NCBI GenBank assembly: GCA_910579465.1
Contig: CAJTUB010000006.1
Coordinates: 1-64,000 of the forward strand
Source: an uncultured Lachnospiraceae bacterium
GTDB taxonomy: Bacteria; Bacillota; Clostridia; Lachnospirales; Lachnospiraceae
Length of the DNA stretch: 64,000 nucleotides
Direction of reading: 5' to 3'
Part shown: one piece after another, positions 7,294 through 14,818 of the stretch
Layout: each line of letters begins with the position of its first letter
How positions within the stretch are numbered: position 1 is the first letter of the stretch
Program-made: the position numbers and the translations under genes
Notes under the pieces: model-generated
Databases searched by the model: none
Seen by the model: only the letters and a program-made list of their open reading frames with translations
What the model was told of the DNA's origin: nothing

Positions 7294-7890
7294 CTATTTC
7301 TTCCGCAGCTGGTCCAGGTTTTTATCATAGGCGGGGATAAATTCCTCCAAAAAGCAGTCCGCCTCCGGAAGCTCCATTGCTACAATGGCTTCCCTCGTAG
7401 CTTCCATCGCATTGTCAAACTCCCGGTTTCCGGTTTTCCGCTCCTCCATACACTTAATCAGCGCCGAAAACTTGTCCGCCGCCTTTACGAGACGCCAGAG
7501 GTATTCCTCACCCTCCTGCCGGAAATACAGGCTGTAAAACTCCCCCCGCAGGTCCTCCGGCAACATGGAGAGAAGCTGCTCTGCCGCCGCTCCCTCAATG
7601 CTGTGGAAGACCTCCTGGATTGTTTCGTTATAATATTTGACCGGCGTTGGCATATCGCCCGTAATAATCTCCGTAGTATCGTGATACATGCCGAGCAGCG
7701 CGGCACGGCTTGCGTCTAACTGCTTTCCGAAGCGTTTGTTCCCGATGACGCAAAGCATATGGGCAATCATCGCGACCTCTAACGAATGCTCGCAGATATT
7801 TTCCGTGCAGGAGTTCCTCATCAACGCCCACCGGTCAATATATTTCATGCGCGACATCATTGCACAAAAACCGCTTTCTTTTTTATCCAT
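7294..7890 (-). CDS. yfbR: 5'-deoxynucleotidase YfbR-like HD-domain phosphohydrolase
   Basis: This 198-residue protein has the HD metal-binding pattern of YfbR: RWALMRN near residues 20-26, CEHSLEVAMIAHML (first His), GMYHDTTEIITGD (the HD pair) and a late Asp in LVKAADKFSALI. YfbR removes the 5' phosphate from deoxynucleoside monophosphates in nucleotide salvage. Length matches the family (about 200). The ATG at 7890 has a weak AGGATACT-type site. It lies downstream of the ZIP transporter gene, separated by about 80 bases, and its 3' end abuts the tandem repeats. Confidence 0.88.
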   Translation of the reverse strand: MDKKESGFCAMMSRMKYIDRWALMRNSCTENICEHSLEVAMIAHMLCVIGNKRFGKQLDASRAALLGMYHDTTEIITGDMPTPVKYYNETIQEVFHSIEGAAAEQLLSMLPEDLRGEFYSLYFRQEGEEYLWRLVKAADKFSALIKCMEERKTGNREFDNAMEATREAIVAMELPEADCFLEEFIPAYDKNLDQLRKK

Positions 7891-7972
7891 AGTATCCTCC
7901 GAATCTCTTGTATTGTCTGTTCCCTGTTATATTCCCTCTTTTATCAGGTACGGTCAGGGCGTCTGTTCCGGC

Positions 7973-8788
7973 TTACCCCAGTGCTACGTCAAGTATCATC
8001 ATAATCAGGAAGCCGATGCTGAAGCCGATTGTCCCGAAGTCCGAAGACGTACCCTTGACGCTTTCCGGCACCAATTCTTCCACGACCACATAAATCATTG
8101 CGCCCGCCGCAAATGCGAGCAGGTACGGCAGAACCGGCACAATCAGACCGGAAAGCAGCACCGTGACAACCGCCGCCACCGGCTCCACCGCGCCCGACAG
8201 CGCCCCGCAGAGAAATGCCTTCCCTTTGCTTCCTCCGCTGCTCTTCATCGGCAGGGAAATAATTGCCCCCTCCGGGAAGTTCTGTATTGCGATTCCGATG
8301 GCAAGCGCATAAGCGTCTGCTATCTGGATCCCTCCCTTTCCGGACAACACCGCCGCAAATACCACACCTGCCGCCATTCCCTCCGGTATATTGTGCAGGG
8401 TTACTGCAAGGGTCAGCATCGACAGACGTCCCAGCCTGCTGTGAGGGCCTTCCGGCGCATCCTCGTTAATGTGAAGATGCGGAATCAAATGGTCTAACAG
8501 CAATAAGAACAAAATACCGAGGGCAAACCCGACTGCCGGGGGAAGAAACGCTGGCACCGGCCCTTCCTCCGACATTTCAATTGCCGGAATCAAAAGCGAC
8601 CAGACCGACGCTGCCACCATCACGCCCGCCGCAAAGCCTAACAGCACCCTTTGCATACGGTTCCCGCCATCCGGCAGCTCTGCACATACCGGGGCGCATT
8701 TTTTCTTTCGCATAAAGAAGACGCACGATGCTCCAAGCGTCGTTCCGAAAAACGGCAGAAGCATCCCGATTATCATTTCCGCTGTCAT
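7973..8788 (-). CDS. ZIP family divalent metal transporter
   Basis: The 271-residue protein has about eight membrane segments and the paired metal-binding helices of ZIP transporters: HNIPEGMAAG in TM4 and QNFPEGAIIS in TM5, plus EELVPES near the C-terminus. A His-rich loop (DHLIPHLHIN) lies between TM3 and TM4. It should carry zinc or another divalent ion into the cytoplasm, like ZupT. The ATG at 8788 follows GGAGG with a short spacer. It is upstream of yfbR and downstream of a YczE-like gene; there is no Fur/Zur-type regulator beside it and I could not identify a binding site. Confidence 0.9.
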   Translation of the reverse strand: MTAEMIIGMLLPFFGTTLGASCVFFMRKKKCAPVCAELPDGGNRMQRVLLGFAAGVMVAASVWSLLIPAIEMSEEGPVPAFLPPAVGFALGILFLLLLDHLIPHLHINEDAPEGPHSRLGRLSMLTLAVTLHNIPEGMAAGVVFAAVLSGKGGIQIADAYALAIGIAIQNFPEGAIISLPMKSSGGSKGKAFLCGALSGAVEPVAAVVTVLLSGLIVPVLPYLLAFAAGAMIYVVVEELVPESVKGTSSDFGTIGFSIGFLIMMILDVALG

Positions 8789-8892
8789 ACAAACCTCCGT
8801 TGCAACTTTCTCACCATAATTATCAATATGCCCCGGAAAAACGATTGCCCCTGTTCTTCTTTATCTTCTTCCTTCTTATATCCTGTCTTCTT

Positions 8893-9618
8893 TTATTCCT
8901 TCTCCTCTTCCCTTTTCCTGTCCCCTCTTCCCTTTCTTTCCCTGTCCCCGTCTCCCTTCGCAAACAGGGAGTCAAAGACAAATATCCGGTCTAAAAGCTT
9001 CCCGGACAGCGCGATTAATGGCGCATTGACTACGGTAAGAATTACTGTCCCGATGCCGATTCCCGTCATGCTGCGGTTGACCAGCACGGCAAGCAGCACG
9101 GACAAAAGCAGGCTGACCGCGTCATAAATCTGCTTTACTGTCGTATTTTTCCAGCCGTAACGGTCCGAAAGCTCCGTCACTACGAGTTCATAAATCTGTA
9201 GCGGCAGCCTTGTACGGAAAAAGAAGGCGATTGCAAAGCCCGTAGACAGACTGCCCATAAAAAATGCAAAAATCCTTACCGCCAACCCTGTGTAAGCTGC
9301 ATTTCCGCCGAACACAAAAAACCAGCCATCCAACGTAAGACCGAACAGCACCGCGGTCACAAAAGAAAGCAGATACCGGAAACGGAAACGGCGCACCGCG
9401 ATACATAATAGTATCAGCAAAACGCCCTGAAAAATGTATTCCGAAGTTCCCTGGGTGTACCACGGAAAAATTTTGATAAACCCGTTATGCAGAATATACG
9501 CCGGAGCGGCAATCATCGAAAGCCCGAAGTCCGCCTTTGTAATCAGGCATACCCCGAGTGCACACAGCACAATCCCCGCCACCCACGCTATTTCATTCAT
9601 CCTTCCCAGCTTCTTCAT
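8893..9618 (-). CDS. YczE/YitT-like integral membrane protein
   Basis: This 241-residue protein has five or six predicted membrane helices and resembles the YczE/YyaS (DUF6198) group: the opening GIVLCALGVCLITKADFGLS, with Gly-rich packing and a short loop, is characteristic. The C-terminus after residue 220 is a low-complexity charged tail (KGDGDRERKGRGDRKREEE), which is unusual for the family and may result from local purine-rich repeats. The ATG at 9618 has AGGAGC upstream. No function is established for these proteins; in Bacillus, YczE affects surfactin-type peptide production. It could share a transcript with the FAD oxidoreductase just upstream (24-base gap). Confidence 0.75.
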   Translation of the reverse strand: MKKLGRMNEIAWVAGIVLCALGVCLITKADFGLSMIAAPAYILHNGFIKIFPWYTQGTSEYIFQGVLLILLCIAVRRFRFRYLLSFVTAVLFGLTLDGWFFVFGGNAAYTGLAVRIFAFFMGSLSTGFAIAFFFRTRLPLQIYELVVTELSDRYGWKNTTVKQIYDAVSLLLSVLLAVLVNRSMTGIGIGTVILTVVNAPLIALSGKLLDRIFVFDSLFAKGDGDRERKGRGDRKREEEKE

Positions 9619-9642
9619 CTTCTGCTCCTGTTCATTTTATTT

Positions 9643-11028
9643 TCAGCCGTATACTGCCGCGTCGCCCCCGGTAATATAGCGCGCCACAAACACGCCGCTT
9701 GCCGAAGCATGCGACAGCGAATGCGTCACGCCGCTGCAATCACCGATGACAAAAAGTCCCTTATGCTTCGTTTCCAGATGGCGGTCAATCTGTACCTCCA
9801 TATTGTAAAACTTGACCTCGACCCCGTAGAGCAGCGTATCGTCGTTTGCCGTCCCCGGCGCAATCTTGTCAAGCGCATACAGCATCTCGATAATGCCGTC
9901 CAGAATCCGCTTCGGGATGACAAGGCTTAAGTCCCCCGGCGTCGCGGACAGCGTCGGCGTAATATAGCCCTCCTCGATACGGGCCTGCGTGCTCCGCCTG
10001 CCGCGGATTAAATCGCCGAAGCGCTGAACCATGACCCCGCCGCCTAACATATTGGAAAGCTTTGCGATACTCTCGCCATAGCCGTTGCTGTCCTTAAACG
10101 GCTCCGAAAAATGCTTTGCGACTAACAGAGCAAAGTTCGTATTCTCGGTATAGCGCGCCGGATCCTCATAGCTGTGGCCGTTTACCGTAATAATCCCGTT
10201 CGTATTTTCATTTACGACAACCCCCCGCGGGTTCATGCAGAAGGTACGCACCAGATCCTCAAACTTTTCCGTGCGGTATACGATTTTGCTTTCATACAGC
10301 TCGTCCGTCAGATGGGAAAAAATCTCCGCCGGAAGCTCCACGCGCACGCCGATGTCCACACGGTTCGACTTCGTCGGAATCTCTAAGTCCCTGCAGACCT
10401 GCTCCATCCACTTGCTTCCGCTGCGTCCTGCCGAAATAATACACTTTTCCCCGGTGTAGCTTCCCGCCTTCGTAGAAACCCGGTAGCCGCCCTCGCAGAG
10501 CGCAACCTGCTCTACCGGCGTCCGGAAGAAAAAGGTTATCTTCTCTTTCAGCTCATTATAAAGATTTTCCAGTACAATATAATTGATATCCGTCCCAAGA
10601 TGGCGCACGGAGGCATCCAGAAGATGCAGCCCGTTTTCCAGGCAAAGCTTTTTAATTTTCGTATTCGCCGTCGAATAAAGCTTTGTCCCCTCGCCGCCGT
10701 GGGAAAGATTAATGGCGTCCACATACTCCATAAACTCAATCGCGTTGCGCTTTCCGATATATTCATGCAGCGTCCCGCCGAACTGGTTCGTAATATTATA
10801 CTTACCGTCCGAAAACGCTCCCGCGCCGCCGAACCCGTTCATAACCGCGCAGCTCGGACAGCCGACGCAGGACTTCACCCTTACGCCGTCAATCGGGCAC
10901 CTTCTGTTTTCCAGCGCATTCCCTGCTTCAAATACTGCTATTTTTAAGTCCGGATTCCGTTTTATCAGCTCATAGGAGGAAAAAATCCCTCCCGGTCCGG
11001 CTCCGATGATGATAACATCATAATCCAT
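9643..11028 (-). CDS. FAD-dependent dehydrogenase (NAD(P)/FAD oxidoreductase, COG2509-like)
   Basis: The protein begins YDVIIIGAGPGG, the dinucleotide-binding fold of FAD enzymes, then a Glu-ending strand (IAVFEAG). A cysteine cluster, RVKSCVGCPSCAV, follows near residues 50-62. The motif LFVIGDCSGVTHSLSHASASG near the C-terminus places the second FAD contact. This layout fits the uncharacterised FAD-dependent dehydrogenases related to the HI0933/COG2509 group; the substrate is unknown. I chose ATG 11028 because the fold starts there, although its Shine-Dalgarno (GGAA) is weak; a TTG at 11091 in frame would add 21 residues with no family counterpart. A good terminator follows the next gene pair upstream, so this gene starts its own unit. 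Confidence 0.82.
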   Translation of the reverse strand: MDYDVIIIGAGPGGIFSSYELIKRNPDLKIAVFEAGNALENRRCPIDGVRVKSCVGCPSCAVMNGFGGAGAFSDGKYNITNQFGGTLHEYIGKRNAIEFMEYVDAINLSHGGEGTKLYSTANTKIKKLCLENGLHLLDASVRHLGTDINYIVLENLYNELKEKITFFFRTPVEQVALCEGGYRVSTKAGSYTGEKCIISAGRSGSKWMEQVCRDLEIPTKSNRVDIGVRVELPAEIFSHLTDELYESKIVYRTEKFEDLVRTFCMNPRGVVVNENTNGIITVNGHSYEDPARYTENTNFALLVAKHFSEPFKDSNGYGESIAKLSNMLGGGVMVQRFGDLIRGRRSTQARIEEGYITPTLSATPGDLSLVIPKRILDGIIEMLYALDKIAPGTANDDTLLYGVEVKFYNMEVQIDRHLETKHKGLFVIGDCSGVTHSLSHASASGVFVARYITGGDAAVYG

Positions 11029-11149
11029 GTCATTCCGTACGGCGTCCGAAAACGCCTTCTCCTTTCCGAAATCCCCCTTCCTATTATGCAATATTCTAAA
11101 AGGAGTGTCAAGAACAGAAGGGCTTGTGCTTCCGCATTTTTAGACACCT

Positions 11150-11192
11150 CAAAGAAAAATCGTGCACCAGCTGTTTTCCACGGTGCACGATT
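11150..11192 (-). terminator. Rho-independent terminator of the LytTR two-component operon
   Basis: AATCGTGCACC (11158-11168) pairs with GGTGCACGATT (11182-11192), an 11-bp stem. On the minus strand it is followed by TTTTTCTTT. It lies just past the histidine kinase stop at 11205. Confidence 0.88.
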
Positions 11193-11204
11193 TGCAGTTA
11201 TTTA

Positions 11205-11855
11205 TTATTCTAAGGCAGGAACCAGGAACTCCGAGGTAAATGCGCCTTCCTCACTGTTATATTTACACCAGCCCCCGTGCTCCCCGATAATGGCCTCGGC
11301 GCGGCGCAACCCGAAACCGTGGACACCCTGCTTATGAGAAGCAAACAGCCCGCCAATTTTTTTCTCCTTGTGCACCGCCGAATTGAGCATACTGAAATAA
11401 AGCATTTTGCCCTTCATCGTCATAAAGATGCGTAAAAACCTCTCTTTTTGAACACTCCGGCAGGCGTCAATCGCATTATCCAGAAGATTTCCGATTACAA
11501 TGCTAAGCTCCACATCGGAAATCGTAAGAGAATCGGGAACATTCGCTTTGACAGTCACATCAATCTGCTCCGCCTTTGCCTGTGCAATCTTTGCAGAAAG
11601 TATCGCATCAAGCGAAACATTTCCGGTCTTTAACAGCGTATCCACGCTCTGCAACTCCTTGTCAAGCCCGTCGATATAGGAAACGGCACGGTCGTACTCT
11701 CCTGCGGAAAGATAGCCCTTTAATGTCTGCAGGTGGTGACGGATATCGTGCTTATAGCCCCGCATCTCGGTATAAATGCCCCGCACCTCATCCAAGTGGC
11801 GCGCCGACTGTTCTGTCTGGTATTCCACAAGCTTCAGATAAGTTTTTCTTTTCAT
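11205..11855 (-). CDS. GHKL-domain sensor histidine kinase, AgrC-like, without membrane domain
   Basis: The 216-residue protein contains only the cytoplasmic part of an AgrC/NatK-type kinase: a YKHDIRHHLQTLKGYL phosphorylation box near residues 34-49, then NLLDNAIDAC (N box, near 123) and HGFGLRRAEAIIGEHGG (G box). Family members normally have five to seven N-terminal membrane helices; here there is none, and no upstream reading frame supplies one. It begins eight bases after the LytTR regulator stop, so the two are co-transcribed. The input could be a cytoplasmic signal or a partner membrane protein encoded elsewhere. The reading frame looks intact, so truncation by rearrangement is possible but not shown. 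Confidence 0.88.
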   Translation of the reverse strand: MKRKTYLKLVEYQTEQSARHLDEVRGIYTEMRGYKHDIRHHLQTLKGYLSAGEYDRAVSYIDGLDKELQSVDTLLKTGNVSLDAILSAKIAQAKAEQIDVTVKANVPDSLTISDVELSIVIGNLLDNAIDACRSVQKERFLRIFMTMKGKMLYFSMLNSAVHKEKKIGGLFASHKQGVHGFGLRRAEAIIGEHGGWCKYNSEEGAFTSEFLVPALE

Positions 11856-11863
11856 AGCGTCCC

Positions 11864-12565
11864 TCAGTTCCGTTCGATATATGCGCGGTTTATGTCGTCG
11901 TATCTGCCACGGGAAAGCGGAATCTCACAGCCTCCGTCAAGCGTGACCGCTGTGCGCGAAATCCGTATAACATGCTTTAGCGACACATAATAGCTGCGAT
12001 GCGTTTGATAGAAATCCCCGGAAAGCCGCGCCCCAAAGACAGACAGGCTTTCCTTAATCTTATATTCCCTGTCCGTCGTATAAATCACAATATCGTGCAG
12101 AAATGACTCAATATACAGAATATCGCGTTCATAAAGCCGGATGGTCTCTCCCTCACAGCGGATAATAACAAACGGCGGTTCTGTCTGAAGCTGCTGCACC
12201 GCCTTTGTCAATACGGAAAAAAGCTTGTCCGCCGCAACCGGCTTCACAAGATAATGAAGCGCATCTACTTCATAGCCTTCCCCGCAGAACTCAAAATGAG
12301 ACGTCACAAAGATAATCTCTGCACGGCTTCCTTCCCGCCGCAGATACTTCGCAAGGTCAAGACCGCTCTGGCCTGTCATTTCAATATCCAGAAGCAGGAT
12401 GTCAAAACACTTCTCCGCACTGTATTCAAACAAAAATGCCTCGGCAGACGGAAATGCTGCAATCTCGCAGTGATGCGTATTTGCCTCCGCCCAGACAAGA
12501 ACAGCAGCTTTCAAAGATTCTATTTGATTTGGTTCATCGTCACAAACTGCAATTTTAAGCTTCAT
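11864..12565 (-). CDS. LytTR-family response regulator (AgrA-like)
   Basis: The receiver domain covers residues 1-120, with an acidic pair in VCDDEPNQ, phospho-acceptor Asp in DILLLDIEMTGQSG (near 58) and Lys in HYLVKPVAAD. The LytTR DNA-binding domain follows from about 140 (RLYERDILYIESFLHDIVIYT ... YQTHRSYYVSLKHV). Such regulators bind pairs of direct repeats upstream of their targets, often exported-peptide or competence genes. The gene is first in a two-gene operon with the GHKL kinase. No peptide precursor or AgrB-like processing gene is seen nearby. Confidence 0.92.
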   Translation of the reverse strand: MKLKIAVCDDEPNQIESLKAAVLVWAEANTHHCEIAAFPSAEAFLFEYSAEKCFDILLLDIEMTGQSGLDLAKYLRREGSRAEIIFVTSHFEFCGEGYEVDALHYLVKPVAADKLFSVLTKAVQQLQTEPPFVIIRCEGETIRLYERDILYIESFLHDIVIYTTDREYKIKESLSVFGARLSGDFYQTHRSYYVSLKHVIRISRTAVTLDGGCEIPLSRGRYDDINRAYIERN

Positions 12566-12614
12566 TTCGCCTCCAGGCCTTTCTATACAAAAACAAAGAG
12601 TCTGCCCGCGGACT

Positions 12615-12649
12615 CAAAAAAACGACTCAAACCTCACGTTTAAGCCGCT
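12615..12649 (-). terminator. Terminator of tRNA-Trp
   Basis: On the minus strand GCGGCTTAAAC and GTTTGAGTCGT form an 11-bp stem (two or three G-T pairs) with a short GTGAG-type loop, followed directly by seven T. It starts about ten bases after the tRNA 3' end. A second hairpin at 12605-12617 (GAGTC arms) lies beyond it. Confidence 0.8.
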
Positions 12650-12657
12650 TCAAAAAG

Positions 12658-12730
12658 CAGGGGCAGTAGGATTCGAACCCACGACCTGCGGTTTTGGAGA
12701 CCGTTATTCTACCAGCTGAACTATACCCCT
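12658..12730 (-). tRNA. tRNA-Trp (anticodon CCA)
   Basis: The 73-base gene folds as a full cloverleaf: acceptor AGGGGTA/TGCCCCT, D arm GCTGGTAGA context, anticodon stem ACGGT/ACCGC-type with loop CTCCAAA giving anticodon CCA, T loop GTTCGAATC, and discriminator G as expected for tryptophan. The 3' CCA is not encoded (GCT follows). A terminator follows at once. Confidence 0.95.
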
Positions 12731-12836
12731 GTATGCAATTTTGACTGCTTTCCTATCTTACACTGTTTTTTGCAAAATGTCAAGTAGTTTCGTACATGAG
12801 TTTCCGTATTTTTAGGAAAACTGCCAAAAAACCTGC

Positions 12837-12900
12837 GCTTTTGCTTCTCCCTTTGCATAAAGGCAAAAGCAGCGAACCCCTGTAATCAAAAGGGATTCGC
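12837..12900 (-). terminator. Double hairpin after the DUF1858 gene
   Basis: Two stems lie downstream of the DUF1858 stop: GCGAACCCC/GGGATTCGC (12872-12900) and GCTTTTGC/GCAAAAGC (12837-12844 with 12863-12870). The second is followed on the minus strand by GCAGGTTTTTT, so it is the better terminator. Confidence 0.6.
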
Positions 12901-12912
12901 CGCCTGGTCTTT

Positions 12913-13113
12913 CTATTTTGCAGCAAGAAACTCGTTTATCTTTCCCTCCAGCTCATCTGCATCAATCCCGTGTACCATACATGCCATCTCAAGGCTCTCG
13001 CCCTGTGCAGACGGGCACCCGATACAATGCATGCCGGAATCAAACAAAATCGGCACAATGCCCTCATCTATTCCAATAATTTCTGCGATTGTCATCTCTT
13101 TTTTTACCTGCAT
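12913..13113 (-). CDS. DUF1858 domain protein
   Basis: This 66-residue protein matches the DUF1858 family: MTIAEIIGIDEG, then the cysteine motif SGMHCIGCPSAQGESLEMACMVHGID and a short acidic helix. The three cysteines could bind a metal or an Fe-S cluster, but this is not shown. DUF1858 units occur alone or fused to hybrid-cluster or redox proteins in anaerobes. The ATG at 13113 has GGAGA upstream. It is transcribed away from the ferredoxin gene, about 220 bases off, and has its own terminator region. Confidence 0.88.
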   Translation of the reverse strand: MQVKKEMTIAEIIGIDEGIVPILFDSGMHCIGCPSAQGESLEMACMVHGIDADELEGKINEFLAAK

Positions 13114-13273
13114 CTTTTATTCTCCTTTCTTCTTCCGAAGTTTCATAGCATAAAGTATACAACAACCTGTCCACTTTCGTCAAGGATTAGTCTCTGGAGC
13201 TTCTGCACTTTTTTAACAGGAAAAATGCAGAAGTCCAGGAGCAAACTCTGGCTTTTCTTCTTTAAAATGGTAC

Positions 13274-13302
13274 TTGTATTATTTGCAAATTTATATTACA
13301 AT
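13274..13302 (+). promoter_or_regulatory. Promoter of the ferredoxin gene
   Basis: TTGTAT (13274-13279) and TACAAT (13297-13302) are separated by exactly 17 bp, a good sigma-A match. The ferredoxin start lies 33 bases downstream of the -10 box, after GGAGG. Confidence 0.7.
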
Positions 13303-13334
13303 AAGGTTAGTCTGATAAAAGGAGGATAAAAAAC

Positions 13335-13502
13335 ATGGCATATAAGATTTCTGATCAGTGCATCAGCTGTGGTGCCTGTGCAGCAGAATGTCCGGTAGGT
13401 GCAATCAGCGAAGGAGCTTCCCAGTACGAGATTGATCCTGATGCTTGCTTAGAGTGCGGCGCTTGTGCAGCTACCTGCCCGACTTCTTCTATTTCACAGT
13501 AA
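13335..13502 (+). CDS. 2[4Fe-4S] ferredoxin, clostridial type
   Basis: A 55-residue protein beginning MAYKISDQCISCGACAAECP with a second cluster motif CLECGACAATCP. The two CxxCxxCxxxCP motifs bind two [4Fe-4S] clusters and the length is exactly that of clostridial ferredoxins, soluble one-electron carriers for pyruvate:ferredoxin oxidoreductase, hydrogenase and Rnf. GGAGG lies nine bases ahead of the ATG. It is a single-gene unit, with a 17-bp-spaced promoter before it and a strong terminator after it, consistent with high expression. Confidence 0.97.
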   Translation: MAYKISDQCISCGACAAECPVGAISEGASQYEIDPDACLECGACAATCPTSSISQ

Positions 13503-13513
13503 TACAAAACGCA

Positions 13514-13550
13514 GAAGGGGCTGCCGCGGTAAGCGGCGGCCCCTTCTTTT
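13514..13550 (+). terminator. Terminator of the ferredoxin gene
   Basis: GAAGGGGCTGCCGC pairs with GCGGCGGCCCCTTC over about 13 bp around a GGTAA loop, followed by TTTTCT. It begins 11 bases after the stop codon. Confidence 0.92.
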
Positions 13551-13633
13551 CTACCCTTTTATGCTTTCTGCCCGCTTGCTTTACCAGCATGGAGACACAT
13601 TTCCTCCGGTCTGTCAATCACAGACCTTCAGCC

Positions 13634-14818
13634 TCAAACCAGCTCTGCCGCTGCTGCACGTTCATAAATCTCAGTCACGGCAGCCTCGTCCAAAGCTACA
13701 TATCCGCCTGTCTTTCCTCCCTTGAGATTAAGCATTGCAACAAGGCGTGGAATATCTTCTCTCTTTGCGCCTAGCTGCTCAAAATTGACCGGCATGCCGA
13801 TTGAAGCAAGAAAACGGCGAAATGCGGCGATTCCCTGCAATGCGGTCTCTTTCGGATTTTCAAAATTCATCTGGCAGCCAAATACGCGCACTGCCATCTG
13901 TGCCATGCGCATACAGTCGTGATGCTCCGCTACATAGCTCATCCATGCAGGCATAATTACTGCAAGACCTGCACCATGTGCACAGTCATACAATGCTGAA
14001 AGCTGATGCTCCATTTCATGGCTGTTCCAGTCTTGTGCCCTTCCTACACCCACAATATTATTGTGCGCTGTCATGCCTGCCCACATAATGTTCGCGCGGG
14101 CGTCATAATTGTGCGGGTCTGCAATGACACGCGGGGTTTCCTTGCACATCGTTAAAAGGACAGCTTCACACAGACGGTCAGTAATTTCAACCTCTGCAGT
14201 ATTCGTAAAATAACGCTCAAACACATGTGCCATAATATCGGTTGCACCGCACGCAGTCTGGTATGCCGGAAGAGTTTCCGTTAATTCCGGATTTAATATC
14301 GAAAACTTCGGGCGCAGGCAATCTCCGCTGGCGCCGCGCTTATATAGCCCGTCCTCCTTCGTAATAACGGTATCTCCGGAGCCCTCGCTGCCTGCTGCCG
14401 CGATGGTAAGCACCGTGCCTACCGGAAGGGCGGTATCTGGTCTCTTTCCACAATAGAAATCCCAGAAATCCCCCTCATATGGCACTCCCATTGCAATCGC
14501 CTTTGCAGAATCAATCGTACTGCCTCCGCCTACCGCCAGAAGGAAATCAATCCCCTCCTCACGGCACAGGCTGATTCCCTGATAGACAAGCCCGTCACGC
14601 GGATTTGGCTGAACGCCGCCAAGCTCTGTAAACGCGATTCCTTCCGCTTCAAGAGAAGCCTTTACACGCTCTAAAAGACCGGAGCGCACGACAGAGCCGC
14701 CGCCATAATGCAGAAGCACCTTCGTCCCCCCGAACCGTTTTACCAGCTTCCCCGTTTCCCGCTCCTGCCCTTTTCCAAATGCAAAAAAGGTCGGACTGTA
14801 AAAAGTAAAATTATTCAT
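13634..14818 (-). CDS. Iron-containing alcohol dehydrogenase (butanol dehydrogenase-like)
   Basis: The protein belongs to the group III iron-dependent alcohol dehydrogenases. It shows the NAD(P)-binding GGGSVVRSG and GGGSTIDSAK motifs (near 40 and 95) and the metal-binding H-rich helix around EMEHQLSALYDCAHGAGLAVIMPAW. Length (about 394) is normal. It should interconvert an aldehyde and an alcohol with NAD(P)H, as in butanol or propanediol metabolism. The ATG at 14818 lies eight bases inside the 3' end of uvrA and has AGGAGG upstream, so the two are probably transcribed and translated together, although functionally unrelated. Confidence 0.92.
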   Translation of the reverse strand: MNNFTFYSPTFFAFGKGQERETGKLVKRFGGTKVLLHYGGGSVVRSGLLERVKASLEAEGIAFTELGGVQPNPRDGLVYQGISLCREEGIDFLLAVGGGSTIDSAKAIAMGVPYEGDFWDFYCGKRPDTALPVGTVLTIAAAGSEGSGDTVITKEDGLYKRGASGDCLRPKFSILNPELTETLPAYQTACGATDIMAHVFERYFTNTAEVEITDRLCEAVLLTMCKETPRVIADPHNYDARANIMWAGMTAHNNIVGVGRAQDWNSHEMEHQLSALYDCAHGAGLAVIMPAWMSYVAEHHDCMRMAQMAVRVFGCQMNFENPKETALQGIAAFRRFLASIGMPVNFEQLGAKREDIPRLVAMLNLKGGKTGGYVALDEAAVTEIYERAAAAELV

